From Ahniella sp. (GTDB lineage Bacteria; Pseudomonadota; Gammaproteobacteria; Xanthomonadales; Ahniellaceae), in contig JADJRU010000019.1 of assembly GCA_016712105.1 (NCBI GenBank), forward strand, positions 31,731 to 95,730: 64,000 bases of DNA. The letters run 5' to 3'. Numbering within the stretch: the first letter of the stretch is position 1; each line of letters starts with the position of its first letter. Below, piece after piece: positions 50,141-57,888 of this stretch. Below the pieces are notes generated by a model that saw only the letters and a program-made list of their open reading frames with translations, did no database searches and was not told the DNA's origin. Made by a program: the position numbers and the translations under genes.

Positions 50141-51472
50141 GTGCGAACTGACGGCGCTTCACTGCAGCTGTATTTCGGACGCTGCAAGATCAAGATCGAT
50201 GAGCGCGACGTAGCAATGGTGGAGCTTGAAGAGGCGCTGCGCCAAGCAGGCAATCAATCGCAGCTGTATGGGCAAACGGCAAACCTGTTATTGGCCGTGG
50301 CGACGATCGCGGGCTCCCTCCTCGCCGCCGCGGCGCCGCCAGCACTATCGAATCTCACACAATCCCAACGTATGATTGCCGCCCTCGCGGCATTCCTGAT
50401 ATTGGGGGCATTACTTGTATTCTTTGCAGAGCTGCAGAAGACCATCACGCTCAATTCCAGAAAGGTCGTAACACTGCGGCGCGCACTCGGTCTCGACTAC
50501 ACACATCTTCACCTGACGCTGCCGAACTGGAGGATAGAAGGCGCTACCAATCCGTTCGCGATTCGCATGTACCCTGGCTGGCGTTCCGCGACCGCTCTCC
50601 CGTTCTGGGTTGTCTGCGCGATTGCCACATGCGTCTGCTGCTTCGTCCTGGACGACCTGCACTTCGCTGACCCCGTTCCAATGACTGTGCCGTGGTGGGG
50701 AAGTGCCATTTTCGTGTTCGCCGTGTTCGCACTTCTGTTCCGCCATAGACTACTAGACTTCCACGAAACGCTCTATCTCCGATTCATATATCTGCTCGCC
50801 ACCATTCTTCGCACTCGCTTATTGGTGGACTTTGCCGGCATTCTGTTTCGCAGCAAACTTGCCGTCTCGGAGATGCAAAGATTGGAGTTCGATCCAGCGC
50901 GACTAAGAGAGCTCCTGGTCGCCCTAGAAGACCAGCGCTTCCATTCTCACGCCGGCATCGACTTGTTGGCTCTTGGACGAGCAGCGCTTTCTTGCTTCCC
51001 CCGCTACAGAAGATCACGCGGCACTATGCGAAGTGGGGCATCAACAATTACAATGCAACTGGCCCGGACCCTCCTCGTCGCCGACTACAACAAGACTGCA
51101 CGACGGAAGGTACTCGAAGTTCTTCTCGCCAGATGGCTGGAGCGCCAGTTTGACAAGGATGAAATCCTGGATCTCTACCTGGTGTCTGTAAGGTTCGCCG
51201 TCGGCGTATTCGGCATTCCAGCAGCTTTTGCACACTACTTTGGCACCACCGACAAGCGCTCCACATCGGACGCAGAAGCATTTCTTCTGATCGAAAGACT
51301 GTCCAGTGTTCGCAACGGTATCCGACCCGATAAGGTCATTGCACAATTGCGACGGGCCCAAAAGCGCGTTCCGGATTTCAGTTCATTGGGCACTGCAGCC
51401 CTTTACCAGTCGCTCATTGCAAGTGGCATTCTTGTCGGCGACGCGTCTCCGCTCGAAAGAGCAGAATCGTGA
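50141..51472 (+). CDS. Membrane-bound GT51 transglycosylase-domain protein
   Basis: I use GTG 50141 (CAGGGGG upstream); ATG 49970 and 50219 are alternatives. The N-terminal 230 residues carry membrane segments near 46-68, 79-97, 154-172 and 186-200, separated by a short domain with L-P-N-W-R-I-E-G-A-T-N-P-F. The C-terminal part is a GT51 peptidoglycan polymerase domain: A-L-E-D-Q-R-F (catalytic Glu263), H-A-G-I-D, then G-A-S-T-I-T-M-Q-L-A-R (299-309), R-R-K-V-L-E-V and I-L-D-L-Y-L. No transpeptidase follows. In house-keeping PBPs this domain polymerises lipid II. In this cargo setting it could act on the wall during infection; that is inference. Confidence 0.75.
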   Translation: MRTDGASLQLYFGRCKIKIDERDVAMVELEEALRQAGNQSQLYGQTANLLLAVATIAGSLLAAAAPPALSNLTQSQRMIAALAAFLILGALLVFFAELQKTITLNSRKVVTLRRALGLDYTHLHLTLPNWRIEGATNPFAIRMYPGWRSATALPFWVVCAIATCVCCFVLDDLHFADPVPMTVPWWGSAIFVFAVFALLFRHRLLDFHETLYLRFIYLLATILRTRLLVDFAGILFRSKLAVSEMQRLEFDPARLRELLVALEDQRFHSHAGIDLLALGRAALSCFPRYRRSRGTMRSGASTITMQLARTLLVADYNKTARRKVLEVLLARWLERQFDKDEILDLYLVSVRFAVGVFGIPAAFAHYFGTTDKRSTSDAEAFLLIERLSSVRNGIRPDKVIAQLRRAQKRVPDFSSLGTAALYQSLIASGILVGDASPLERAES

Positions 51473-51604
51473 AATCGGCCACTGTGCGATTGCGGCCAGG
51501 CTCTGCAAGTCCATGTGAGTTCGCAATGGATGATTCATACAACGTTCGGGCCTGCGGCGTGGCCGCCGTGCCCGAAGCAGCAGCCGCAGGAAAGCCCCTA
51601 GTCC

Positions 51605-52513
51605 ATGCTTAGCAGTCGCGAATCGGCGCTCCTCATCTGGATAGCAGCCCTCATCGCATGTTGCCTTGTGCACCCAAGGCTACGCGAGAACCTGCGACAC
51701 GTTGTGCGCGCGGCGACCAGTCGGAAGATAGTCGTTCCGTTTCTTGCTTTGATTGCGTGGACTGTCATGGAAGTCTGGCTGGCGACCAGAGCGATGAAGT
51801 GGAGCGCTGCGCTAACTGCGGGAGCAATCGTTTGGTTCATTACGGTGGGCATTGTACTTTTCGGCAAATTCGATGAAGCCTCAAGTGGCGCGTACTTCTT
51901 TTGGCGCAAAGCCAAAGAGACCCTTGCCATTTCCGCGCTGCTAGAGTTCTACCTGGACTTGTACTCCTTTCCCCTGGGCGTCGAGATATTCTTGCAGCCC
52001 GCCATTGCCATTCTTGCGGTCATCCCGATTCTTGCCCCGCGCAATGAAAGCGGGGACCGCCTCAAGTCCTGCGCCGTAACCAGTGCTGCTCTCGTCGGGC
52101 TAGGGTTGCTTGGCTTCACCACCGCTCACATGGTTCATGACTGGGCAGTAATTGACAAGCAGGGCCTCTTCCTCGAGTTTGCGCTCCCCGTATGGCTCAC
52201 CGCGGGAGCATTGCCGTTCATCTATCTCTTGGCGATGTACTCGGCGTACGAGATTGTGTTCATCCGCCTGCAGTTCACTGATTTGGGCAGATCCAGCCCA
52301 CTCAGGTCCCGCCTCGCGCTCCTGATCGGCCTAAACTGCCGGCTTGCCGCAGTTGCCAATATCCCGATCCATTGTCTTAACCAGATCGCAGGCGCACCGA
52401 CGCTTCGAGCCGCTCTCGTCATTCTCCGGGACTACAAGGCAGAGAGGCGGCGCGAGGACCACAGACTGAAGGACGAGCATCCCCCCGGCGGCCACCCCAA
52501 ATTCCCCCTATGA
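51605..52513 (+). CDS. Multi-pass membrane protein of element B cargo
   Basis: The 302-residue protein has about seven hydrophobic segments, e.g. A-L-L-I-W-I-A-A-L-I-A-C-C-L-V near 7-21, I-V-V-P-F-L-A-L-I-A-W near 42-52, A-I-V-W-F-I-T-V-G-I-V-L-F, I-A-I-L-A-V-I-P-I-L and L-V-G-L-G-L-L-G-F. The tail is charged and cytoplasmic (Y-K-A-E-R-R-R-E-D-H-R). It follows the GT51 gene by 130 bases in the same direction, so they may work together. It ends 20 bases from the convergent helicase gene. No family assigned. Confidence 0.65.
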   Translation: MLSSRESALLIWIAALIACCLVHPRLRENLRHVVRAATSRKIVVPFLALIAWTVMEVWLATRAMKWSAALTAGAIVWFITVGIVLFGKFDEASSGAYFFWRKAKETLAISALLEFYLDLYSFPLGVEIFLQPAIAILAVIPILAPRNESGDRLKSCAVTSAALVGLGLLGFTTAHMVHDWAVIDKQGLFLEFALPVWLTAGALPFIYLLAMYSAYEIVFIRLQFTDLGRSSPLRSRLALLIGLNCRLAAVANIPIHCLNQIAGAPTLRAALVILRDYKAERRREDHRLKDEHPPGGHPKFPL

Positions 52514-52533
52514 CTGGCCATGGGCCGGGACCG

Positions 52534-54273
52534 TCATAGCATCTGGCCTACATCCAAGAACTCACCGCCCGCGAACCATCTCAACAGCGTCGCCATTGCC
52601 GCGTCCTCAAGTCGATGCGTAAAGAGGAGCGCCAATCGCTTCTTGGGTCGCGAGACCGCCACATAGAATAGGTTGCGGTAGCGCTCGTAGTCCCCGATTC
52701 GAGTCCCTATCAAGCTCGGATTCCCGGCCATTGCAAGGTAGCGGTTGAAGTCGTACTCGTTCCAACCGCGCCCGAACACGACAAGGACGTTTTCAAACTG
52801 GTCGCCCTTCACCCCGTGTTTGGTCTCGAACGGAGAATGCCCGTCGAGATACCTGCAGAGCGCGATGATCTCTTGGTACGACAACGCGTGAAGCGCGTGG
52901 AGCTCCCCGACACTTCCCTCCAGTGGCTCGCCGCGCGCAAGCGCGTCCTCAAGCGCCTTCTCCTGACGTACGACTGCTTCTGAGAGGATTGGCAGCCCCG
53001 TGGATGACAAATGGCTGATCACGTCTCCGACCGTACCAGTGACTCGAAGCTCGCAGAGCCGCCCCATCGCGGCGGCCCACCTGGCCTTGTCCGCCGGCCC
53101 GTTCATAACCGGATGTACGGCGTCAATCGCTTCGAACATCTTGCCGAACCGCTTCGCAAGGTATGCCTGCGCCGCCGGCTCAAGATGCTCCTGGAAGTAC
53201 GCAATGACTTCGTTGGCCTTGCGCGTAAAGGAGTCGTTGTACCGAAAGACCGCAGGCATCGAACCGTAGCCCATCTCTGCCGCAAGCGCCCGGTGGGTCA
53301 GCATCAGGACCTTCGTGTCTCCAACAAAATCCCAACCAACGCTTTCCAACTCGGTGCGCACAGCTCCGAGTGCTCGCGCGGCTTCGGCCCCAGGGAGATC
53401 GCCCTGCCAGTGGTTCTTTGTGAGCCGATTTCCGGCCCATCCATTGGTGTGAAAGACGCGTACTTCCCCCGGCGCAACCGGGTCGCTTACTGCCTGCGCA
53501 AGCTCCGGGCGCATCAAGTTTAAGCTATCGACGATTGGCTTCGCGCTTCGGAAGTTTGCATTCTTGTCGATGCGCTTCAGAGCATCGTGTTTGATCGCTC
53601 CGCATCCATCACCATAGATCTTCTGCCAGTGATCACCGAAAAAGCCGAATTGCGGTGCATGCGGCTTGCCGATTAGCTGGTCCTTAAGACATTCGACAAG
53701 CGCCGTATTCGTGTCCTGGTACTCGTCCACGAGGATGAGCGGAAAGCGCGAGGCCACCGCGTTGCGAAACTTCGCGAACTGCATAAGTTCGATAAACACA
53801 GGAAAGATGTCGTTGTGGTGCAGATTTGCCGTGCCATCTTCGATCGAGCGCCGGCCGAGTGCATACCCGACTGCCGTGATGTTCGCTGCGTCGAGCTCTT
53901 CGGTGCGATTCTCCCAGCCCGGCAGCGTGCGGACAAGCTCGCGAAGCCGCTTCTGGAACGGGCTGACGAGCATCCACGCGAATGCGTGCGTCGTGTCGCA
54001 GTAGATCGCCGGATCGCCATCGGTTTGCGTAATGATCATATCCCGCGCGACATTTGTGTAGGTGACGCAGGCGACTTGCTGGTGCTTGCGTTGAAGCTCC
54101 CGAGCCCGGTCCTTCAGAATGTAGCGAAGCGCAGCGATCAACGAGTAGGTCTTGCCGGCGCCGGCACCTGCCTCAAACACGAAGCTCGACCGGTCGTCGA
54201 GGCATCCCTTCAGTGCTTCCCACGCGGTTGCGGCCGCAACTTCGGCTGGATTCGGCTGGGCGGCGGCACTCAC
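52534..54273 (-). CDS. UvrD-like SF1 helicase, partner of an OLD nuclease (Gabija GajB-like)
   Basis: The 579-residue protein has the SF1A motifs: Walker A G-A-G-A-G-K-T (36-42), Walker B V-D-E-Y-Q-D-T (182-188), F-G-D-H-W-Q-K-I-Y (motif III), and motif VI V-S-R-P-K-K-R-L-A-L-L. It overlaps the OLD-nuclease gene by four bases (ATGA), so both are translated together. An OLD-family ATPase/TOPRIM nuclease followed by a UvrD-like helicase is the Gabija anti-phage arrangement. Its length fits GajB-type or other class 2 OLD-associated helicases. Confidence 0.8.
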   Translation of the reverse strand: MSAAAQPNPAEVAAATAWEALKGCLDDRSSFVFEAGAGAGKTYSLIAALRYILKDRARELQRKHQQVACVTYTNVARDMIITQTDGDPAIYCDTTHAFAWMLVSPFQKRLRELVRTLPGWENRTEELDAANITAVGYALGRRSIEDGTANLHHNDIFPVFIELMQFAKFRNAVASRFPLILVDEYQDTNTALVECLKDQLIGKPHAPQFGFFGDHWQKIYGDGCGAIKHDALKRIDKNANFRSAKPIVDSLNLMRPELAQAVSDPVAPGEVRVFHTNGWAGNRLTKNHWQGDLPGAEAARALGAVRTELESVGWDFVGDTKVLMLTHRALAAEMGYGSMPAVFRYNDSFTRKANEVIAYFQEHLEPAAQAYLAKRFGKMFEAIDAVHPVMNGPADKARWAAAMGRLCELRVTGTVGDVISHLSSTGLPILSEAVVRQEKALEDALARGEPLEGSVGELHALHALSYQEIIALCRYLDGHSPFETKHGVKGDQFENVLVVFGRGWNEYDFNRYLAMAGNPSLIGTRIGDYERYRNLFYVAVSRPKKRLALLFTHRLEDAAMATLLRWFAGGEFLDVGQML

Positions 54274-55487
54274 GCGAGTTCACCAGAGGTTGCTGTGTCG
54301 GGAAGTGCATTGATCGCCGTGGCGGCCTGTGGCTCGGAGGCGAGCAACACGCCACAATCAGTGACCTCGACGTTATTCACGGCGAGCCAGCGCACGCCCT
54401 CTTCGATGTATCGCGGCGTGGCCCAGTCGGTCTTCTTAATTGCGTAGGTCAACGCGAACTTTGACTTCTTCTGCTTCGCAGCCTTGACCTTCGCGGCCTT
54501 CGCGAGCGCATCGTTCGTCGCCCCCGTGATGCCAAACAAGGCCTGGTTAGCGAGAATGAACGCGTCTTCGAACGTCCGGCCACACGGCCCGCCCGGCGCT
54601 TCCGGCACCTGATAAGCGATCCGTAGGCTGCCACGCGTCTTCGCAGAGTTGTCGGCCTCCAATGCCATCGACAGCGGGAACAAGGTCGCCCCAGCCGCAA
54701 CTTCTTCATCATCGTCAGATGGCTCAACGGCGGCGACGTCCGTCATCGCCCAAGCCGGGACTACCGGCGCCGCTTCCGGCGCAGGCCCGGGCGCTGTAGC
54801 CGGCTCCTCGACACGCACCCCAGGCGCTGGGGCCGCAACTCGGGCCGGTGCGAACCAGTACTTGATGCAGGAATTGCTGGTGGTCTCCCCCTCGTGGACA
54901 AGGCAAGCTTCGAGCTTCTTTTCGTCGTTGCGCTTGACGGCGTCGAGATCGGTGATAATCAAACTGCGCAGCTCCAGGAATTCGAGGAGCGGAATGAAGA
55001 GTTGTGCATAGGCTCCGCCGACCTCCATGATCGTGATATATTGGCTGGTGAGCTTCAGGGTCGGATCGTCATGATCCAGGGCGCGCATCACTCGCGGCAA
55101 CATAAGTCGCTCTGTCGTTCCCTCAATCAGCACCGCTTTGTCCGCGAAGAAGAGGTCGCAGCGCGTCAACGTGAGGTACTGGTGCAGGAAGTCAGAGGCA
55201 GGGCCCTTTAATCCGGCCAGGTCGCTGCTAAGGTCCTTGACCTTAGTACAGCGCACTCCGAACGGCAGATTTTTCGACGTCACGGCGAAATAGCGGATCG
55301 TGTCGAAGCGCGCCTCATTCGCGACGTGCGGCGAATGTGTCGAGACGACGAATTGTACCGGCCATGATACATCCTCGCCCTCGGCGGCGCAGAGCCGATC
55401 GACGATCGCCGGCAACTGCCGGATGAAGACCTCTTGCATTTGCGGATGAAGATGGGCTTCGGGTTCTTCGATCACGATGAGCTGCAC
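54270..55487 (-). CDS. OLD-family nuclease, Walker B/TOPRIM part (after frameshift)
   Basis: The first visible ATG is internal. The frame carries the Walker B and signature part of the ATPase (L-I-V-I-E-E-P-E-A-H-L-H-P) and the H-loop S-T-H-S-P-H-V-A. A TOPRIM nuclease follows, with Glu122 in V-L-I-E-G-T-T-E-R and Asp180/Asp182 in I-T-D-L-D-A. The protein-like reading continues upstream of the ATG to about 55580 (G-S-G-Y-R-N-L-L-Y-I-L-L-K-I-V). It is the C-terminal half of the gene at 55472-56536, split by one base. A Pro/Ala-rich linker lies in the TOPRIM domain, and a Lys/Ala-rich stretch is near residues 330-350. Confidence 0.8.
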   Translation of the reverse strand: MQLIVIEEPEAHLHPQMQEVFIRQLPAIVDRLCAAEGEDVSWPVQFVVSTHSPHVANEARFDTIRYFAVTSKNLPFGVRCTKVKDLSSDLAGLKGPASDFLHQYLTLTRCDLFFADKAVLIEGTTERLMLPRVMRALDHDDPTLKLTSQYITIMEVGGAYAQLFIPLLEFLELRSLIITDLDAVKRNDEKKLEACLVHEGETTSNSCIKYWFAPARVAAPAPGVRVEEPATAPGPAPEAAPVVPAWAMTDVAAVEPSDDDEEVAAGATLFPLSMALEADNSAKTRGSLRIAYQVPEAPGGPCGRTFEDAFILANQALFGITGATNDALAKAAKVKAAKQKKSKFALTYAIKKTDWATPRYIEEGVRWLAVNNVEVTDCGVLLASEPQAATAINALPDTATSGELA

Positions 55488-56536
55488 GCCAGGCGCATTC
55501 GCTTTCGCCCGGTACTCGCGAAAGAAAGAAACGATTTTGAGCAGAATGTAGAGAAGGTTGCGATACCCGGAGCCCGTTGTAGGTCTCGGTAGCTGTACCC
55601 GCTATAGCCGTCGTACCGGACCTTTGTGAAGTTAGACAGAAGCTTGCCGACTTCGAGCGTTGTCTCCGGCCGCAACGGCACATTGTCCAAGCCCGGATAC
55701 CCGAAATTTTCAATCACAGGCATGAGCTTCGCGAGCTCCGTCTTAAAATCCGTGTCCATCTCCAACTGGATTGCCTCGACGGCCTTCTTGAGGCCGTCTG
55801 CGATGTTCTTTTGGGAGCCATCCGCTGTCGAAACGGAGGCGCTTTGAAACAGGCTCTCCAGCACTTTTGCCAGCACGTCAGTGTCACGGCTACCCGTACC
55901 GTCGAGCGACCGTTGGGCGTTCACAAGGCCGAGCGACAACAGGTTGGTGACAGCTTTGGGGGTCACGTCACGCGTGTTCGTCGGGTCCTGCGGGTCCTCG
56001 GCCCACATCCGCGTCGTGAAGAGCTTTGGCACGCGGTCAGCCAAGCTGCGGAATAGAGCTAAGCGACTATTGGTCGAGTCGGCGCCGTTGGTCGCATGCC
56101 GGACGGCTTCCTTGTGCCCCTCGAACAGCGCCGCAATCTGTCCATCGGCAATGCTCCGCGAGCACACGATGACAACCTCCGTGCAGTTGTCGTCGGTATC
56201 TATGACGAATTCGCGGAGCGGGCCAAATTCAGGAACTGTCGGGTCGAAGCTCACGTGAAGCCGCAGAACAATTGACGGCACCAGTGCGCGAACCTCTTCG
56301 ACGTCAGCACCTCTTAGGTGTGCGCGGTGCGCTGCGCAGAAATCATCGTAGCAAGCGCTCGAAAAGTCCTCGATCTCGAAGGTGCTCCGCTCCGCGAGGA
56401 ATTTTCGGATGATGTCGGAGAGCGAGGTCTTTCCGCAGTTGTTACGCCCAACCACGATTGTAGTTTTGTCTTCAAGTTGCAGAGATATGCTGTGCAGTAA
56501 GCGGAAGTGCTCTATTTCTATTGTCTTGATCTTCAT
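55472..56536 (-). CDS. OLD-family nuclease, N-terminal ATPase part (before frameshift)
   Basis: The frame opens with K-I-K-T-I-E-I-E-H-F-R and the P-loop V-G-R-N-N-C-G-K-T-S (29-38), typical of OLD/RecF ATPases. The dimerising insert follows. After Y-S-Y-R-D-L the frame becomes un-protein-like and stops at 55472. Adding one C near 55584 would give R-D-L-P-T-G-S-G-Y-R-N-L and join the downstream half. A joined protein would be about 750 residues, longer than the best-known GajA. Either the gene is inactivated or the base was lost in sequencing. The start is directly upstream of nothing but a 425-base gap. Confidence 0.8.
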   Translation of the reverse strand: MKIKTIEIEHFRLLHSISLQLEDKTTIVVGRNNCGKTSLSDIIRKFLAERSTFEIEDFSSACYDDFCAAHRAHLRGADVEEVRALVPSIVLRLHVSFDPTVPEFGPLREFVIDTDDNCTEVVIVCSRSIADGQIAALFEGHKEAVRHATNGADSTNSRLALFRSLADRVPKLFTTRMWAEDPQDPTNTRDVTPKAVTNLLSLGLVNAQRSLDGTGSRDTDVLAKVLESLFQSASVSTADGSQKNIADGLKKAVEAIQLEMDTDFKTELAKLMPVIENFGYPGLDNVPLRPETTLEVGKLLSNFTKVRYDGYSGYSYRDLQRAPGIATFSTFCSKSFLSFASTGRKRMRLACSSS

Positions 56537-56961
56537 GTGGCCTTCCCGTCAGAAGCGGATAGTAAAAGGATCGCCCATATTCCCAACAGCCCGCGGGCCT
56601 CGGCTGGCGCACGATGACCCCATCAATTGTGACACGCCCCGCCCCCGCCCGTCAATCCACCCCCCCAATTTGAACCAATCGTTCGGAGTCACCGGAGCAT
56701 TCAAGCCGATGCGTCTCGCTTCAGAAATTGGCCGTGACGTCTGTGCGGCGCTGCCAGCCCAATCCCCACACGGCAGAGGAGTTCCTAGGGCTGCCCCACA
56801 CGGAGGCGGGCTGTGAACGTGTTCACCGAATGCACGGTTCCGCGCGTAGCGCGACGCCCGGATTCCCGCGCGCCGCTTTCAATTCAATTGAAAGCCGCTC
56901 CGTCGACGGCCGGGTCTATTCTGAGACCACCCCGGAGTCCCGGACCACCCGCCACACGCCA
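56537..56961. other. Gap between OLD nuclease and winged-helix genes
   Basis: About 425 bases with no supported gene. Both neighbours are on the minus strand, so this is the promoter region of the nuclease/helicase pair. It contains a C-rich part (56636-56670) but no clear promoter pair. Confidence 0.3.
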
Positions 56962-57429
56962 TCACGCCCGATACACCCCCCGCCCCACCCTCTGGATCTT
57001 CGCACTCTTGTAAATGGTCTGCCGCACGACGCCCGCGAAATTGGCGGCCTTCGTCTTGACCAGCTTCTGCTTCTTGATCGTGGCGAGGATCTCGGGGACT
57101 GCCATCGGGGCGCCCTTCGCCTTAAGCAGGTCGACGACGACGGTTTCGACGGTGGTGGCGGGCTTGGCCGTCGCCCCTTTGGCCGCCGCCTTCTTCCTAG
57201 CCTTCTTCGTGGCGGGCTGGGCCGCTGGCCGCTTCCCCCGGTTGCCGGCGACACGCTTGGCGGCACCTGCCCCCTTCACCAAACGAGCCAGGTCTCGCTC
57301 CACTCGTTTGAGATCGGCCTCCAACTCCGCCTGGCGCGACTTGAGATCCTCGATCTCCTTCTCGGCGAGCAGGGCTTTGAGGTCGGCTACGGTCAGAGAG
57401 GACAGGGGATTCGGCTTGGGGCTGGGCAT
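56962..57429 (-). CDS. Coiled-coil, Lys/Ala-rich, winged-helix protein
   Basis: The 155-residue protein has three parts. Residues 12-50 form a charged coiled coil (L-K-A-L-L-A-E-K-E-I-E-D-L-K-S-R-Q-A-E-L). Residues 52-92 are a Lys/Ala/Arg histone-like stretch. Residues 95-155 resemble a winged helix of the HB1/HARE type (V-V-D-L-L-K-A-K-G-A-P-M-A-V-P-E-I-L, ending V-G-R-G-V-Y-R). Such domains bind DNA and sometimes sense modification. It neighbours an R-M gene here, and a relic of a close copy neighbours the type IIG R-M gene at 22.8 kb. AAAGGGA precedes the ATG. Confidence 0.7.
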   Translation of the reverse strand: MPSPKPNPLSSLTVADLKALLAEKEIEDLKSRQAELEADLKRVERDLARLVKGAGAAKRVAGNRGKRPAAQPATKKARKKAAAKGATAKPATTVETVVVDLLKAKGAPMAVPEILATIKKQKLVKTKAANFAGVVRQTIYKSAKIQRVGRGVYRA

Positions 57430-57888
57430 GTGGTCCCTTTTCTTGTGCGGTTCTCCGATTTGCTACCCGGACAACTGTAGCGGCCGTTGCTTAGGGCGTC
57501 AATAGTATGGCCGCAATGAAGCACTGGGCCCGAAGTTGCAATGCCTTGCCGTAGCTGCCGATTGGGCTCATAGTCGCCGGATCATGACAGGTCGCCTGCA
57601 CAGCGACTCAAGCACCCGTTGTCGAAACGCCCTGCGTCACGGCGGTCCGAGTCGGTCCTTGATTCAGTTTTCGTGGGGAAGCCCTTCGCATCCGCGCTTG
57701 ACGTCGCCAACGAGACGTTCCCGGTACAACGTCAGCGACTATGCGCCATCAATGCGCAAATCTCCGTTGCCAGCTCAATGCACTTCTGACAACATGGGTC
57801 GACAGCTATCCGACCTCCCGGCGTGGGCTGGCGCCATAACCTGCCATGCCGGTACAGCGTTATCGAACTCGACCTGGAAGTATGATCT
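57430..57888. other. Divergent promoter region between winged-helix and R-M genes
   Basis: About 460 bases. No gene is supported. The divergent arrangement suggests that the winged-helix protein could control the R-M gene through sites here, but no repeated operator was recognised. Confidence 0.3.

Noticed and set aside
55570..55595. Programmed -1 frameshift in the OLD nuclease
   Set aside because: No slippery heptamer or downstream pseudoknot is apparent, and the frames are joined better by adding one C.
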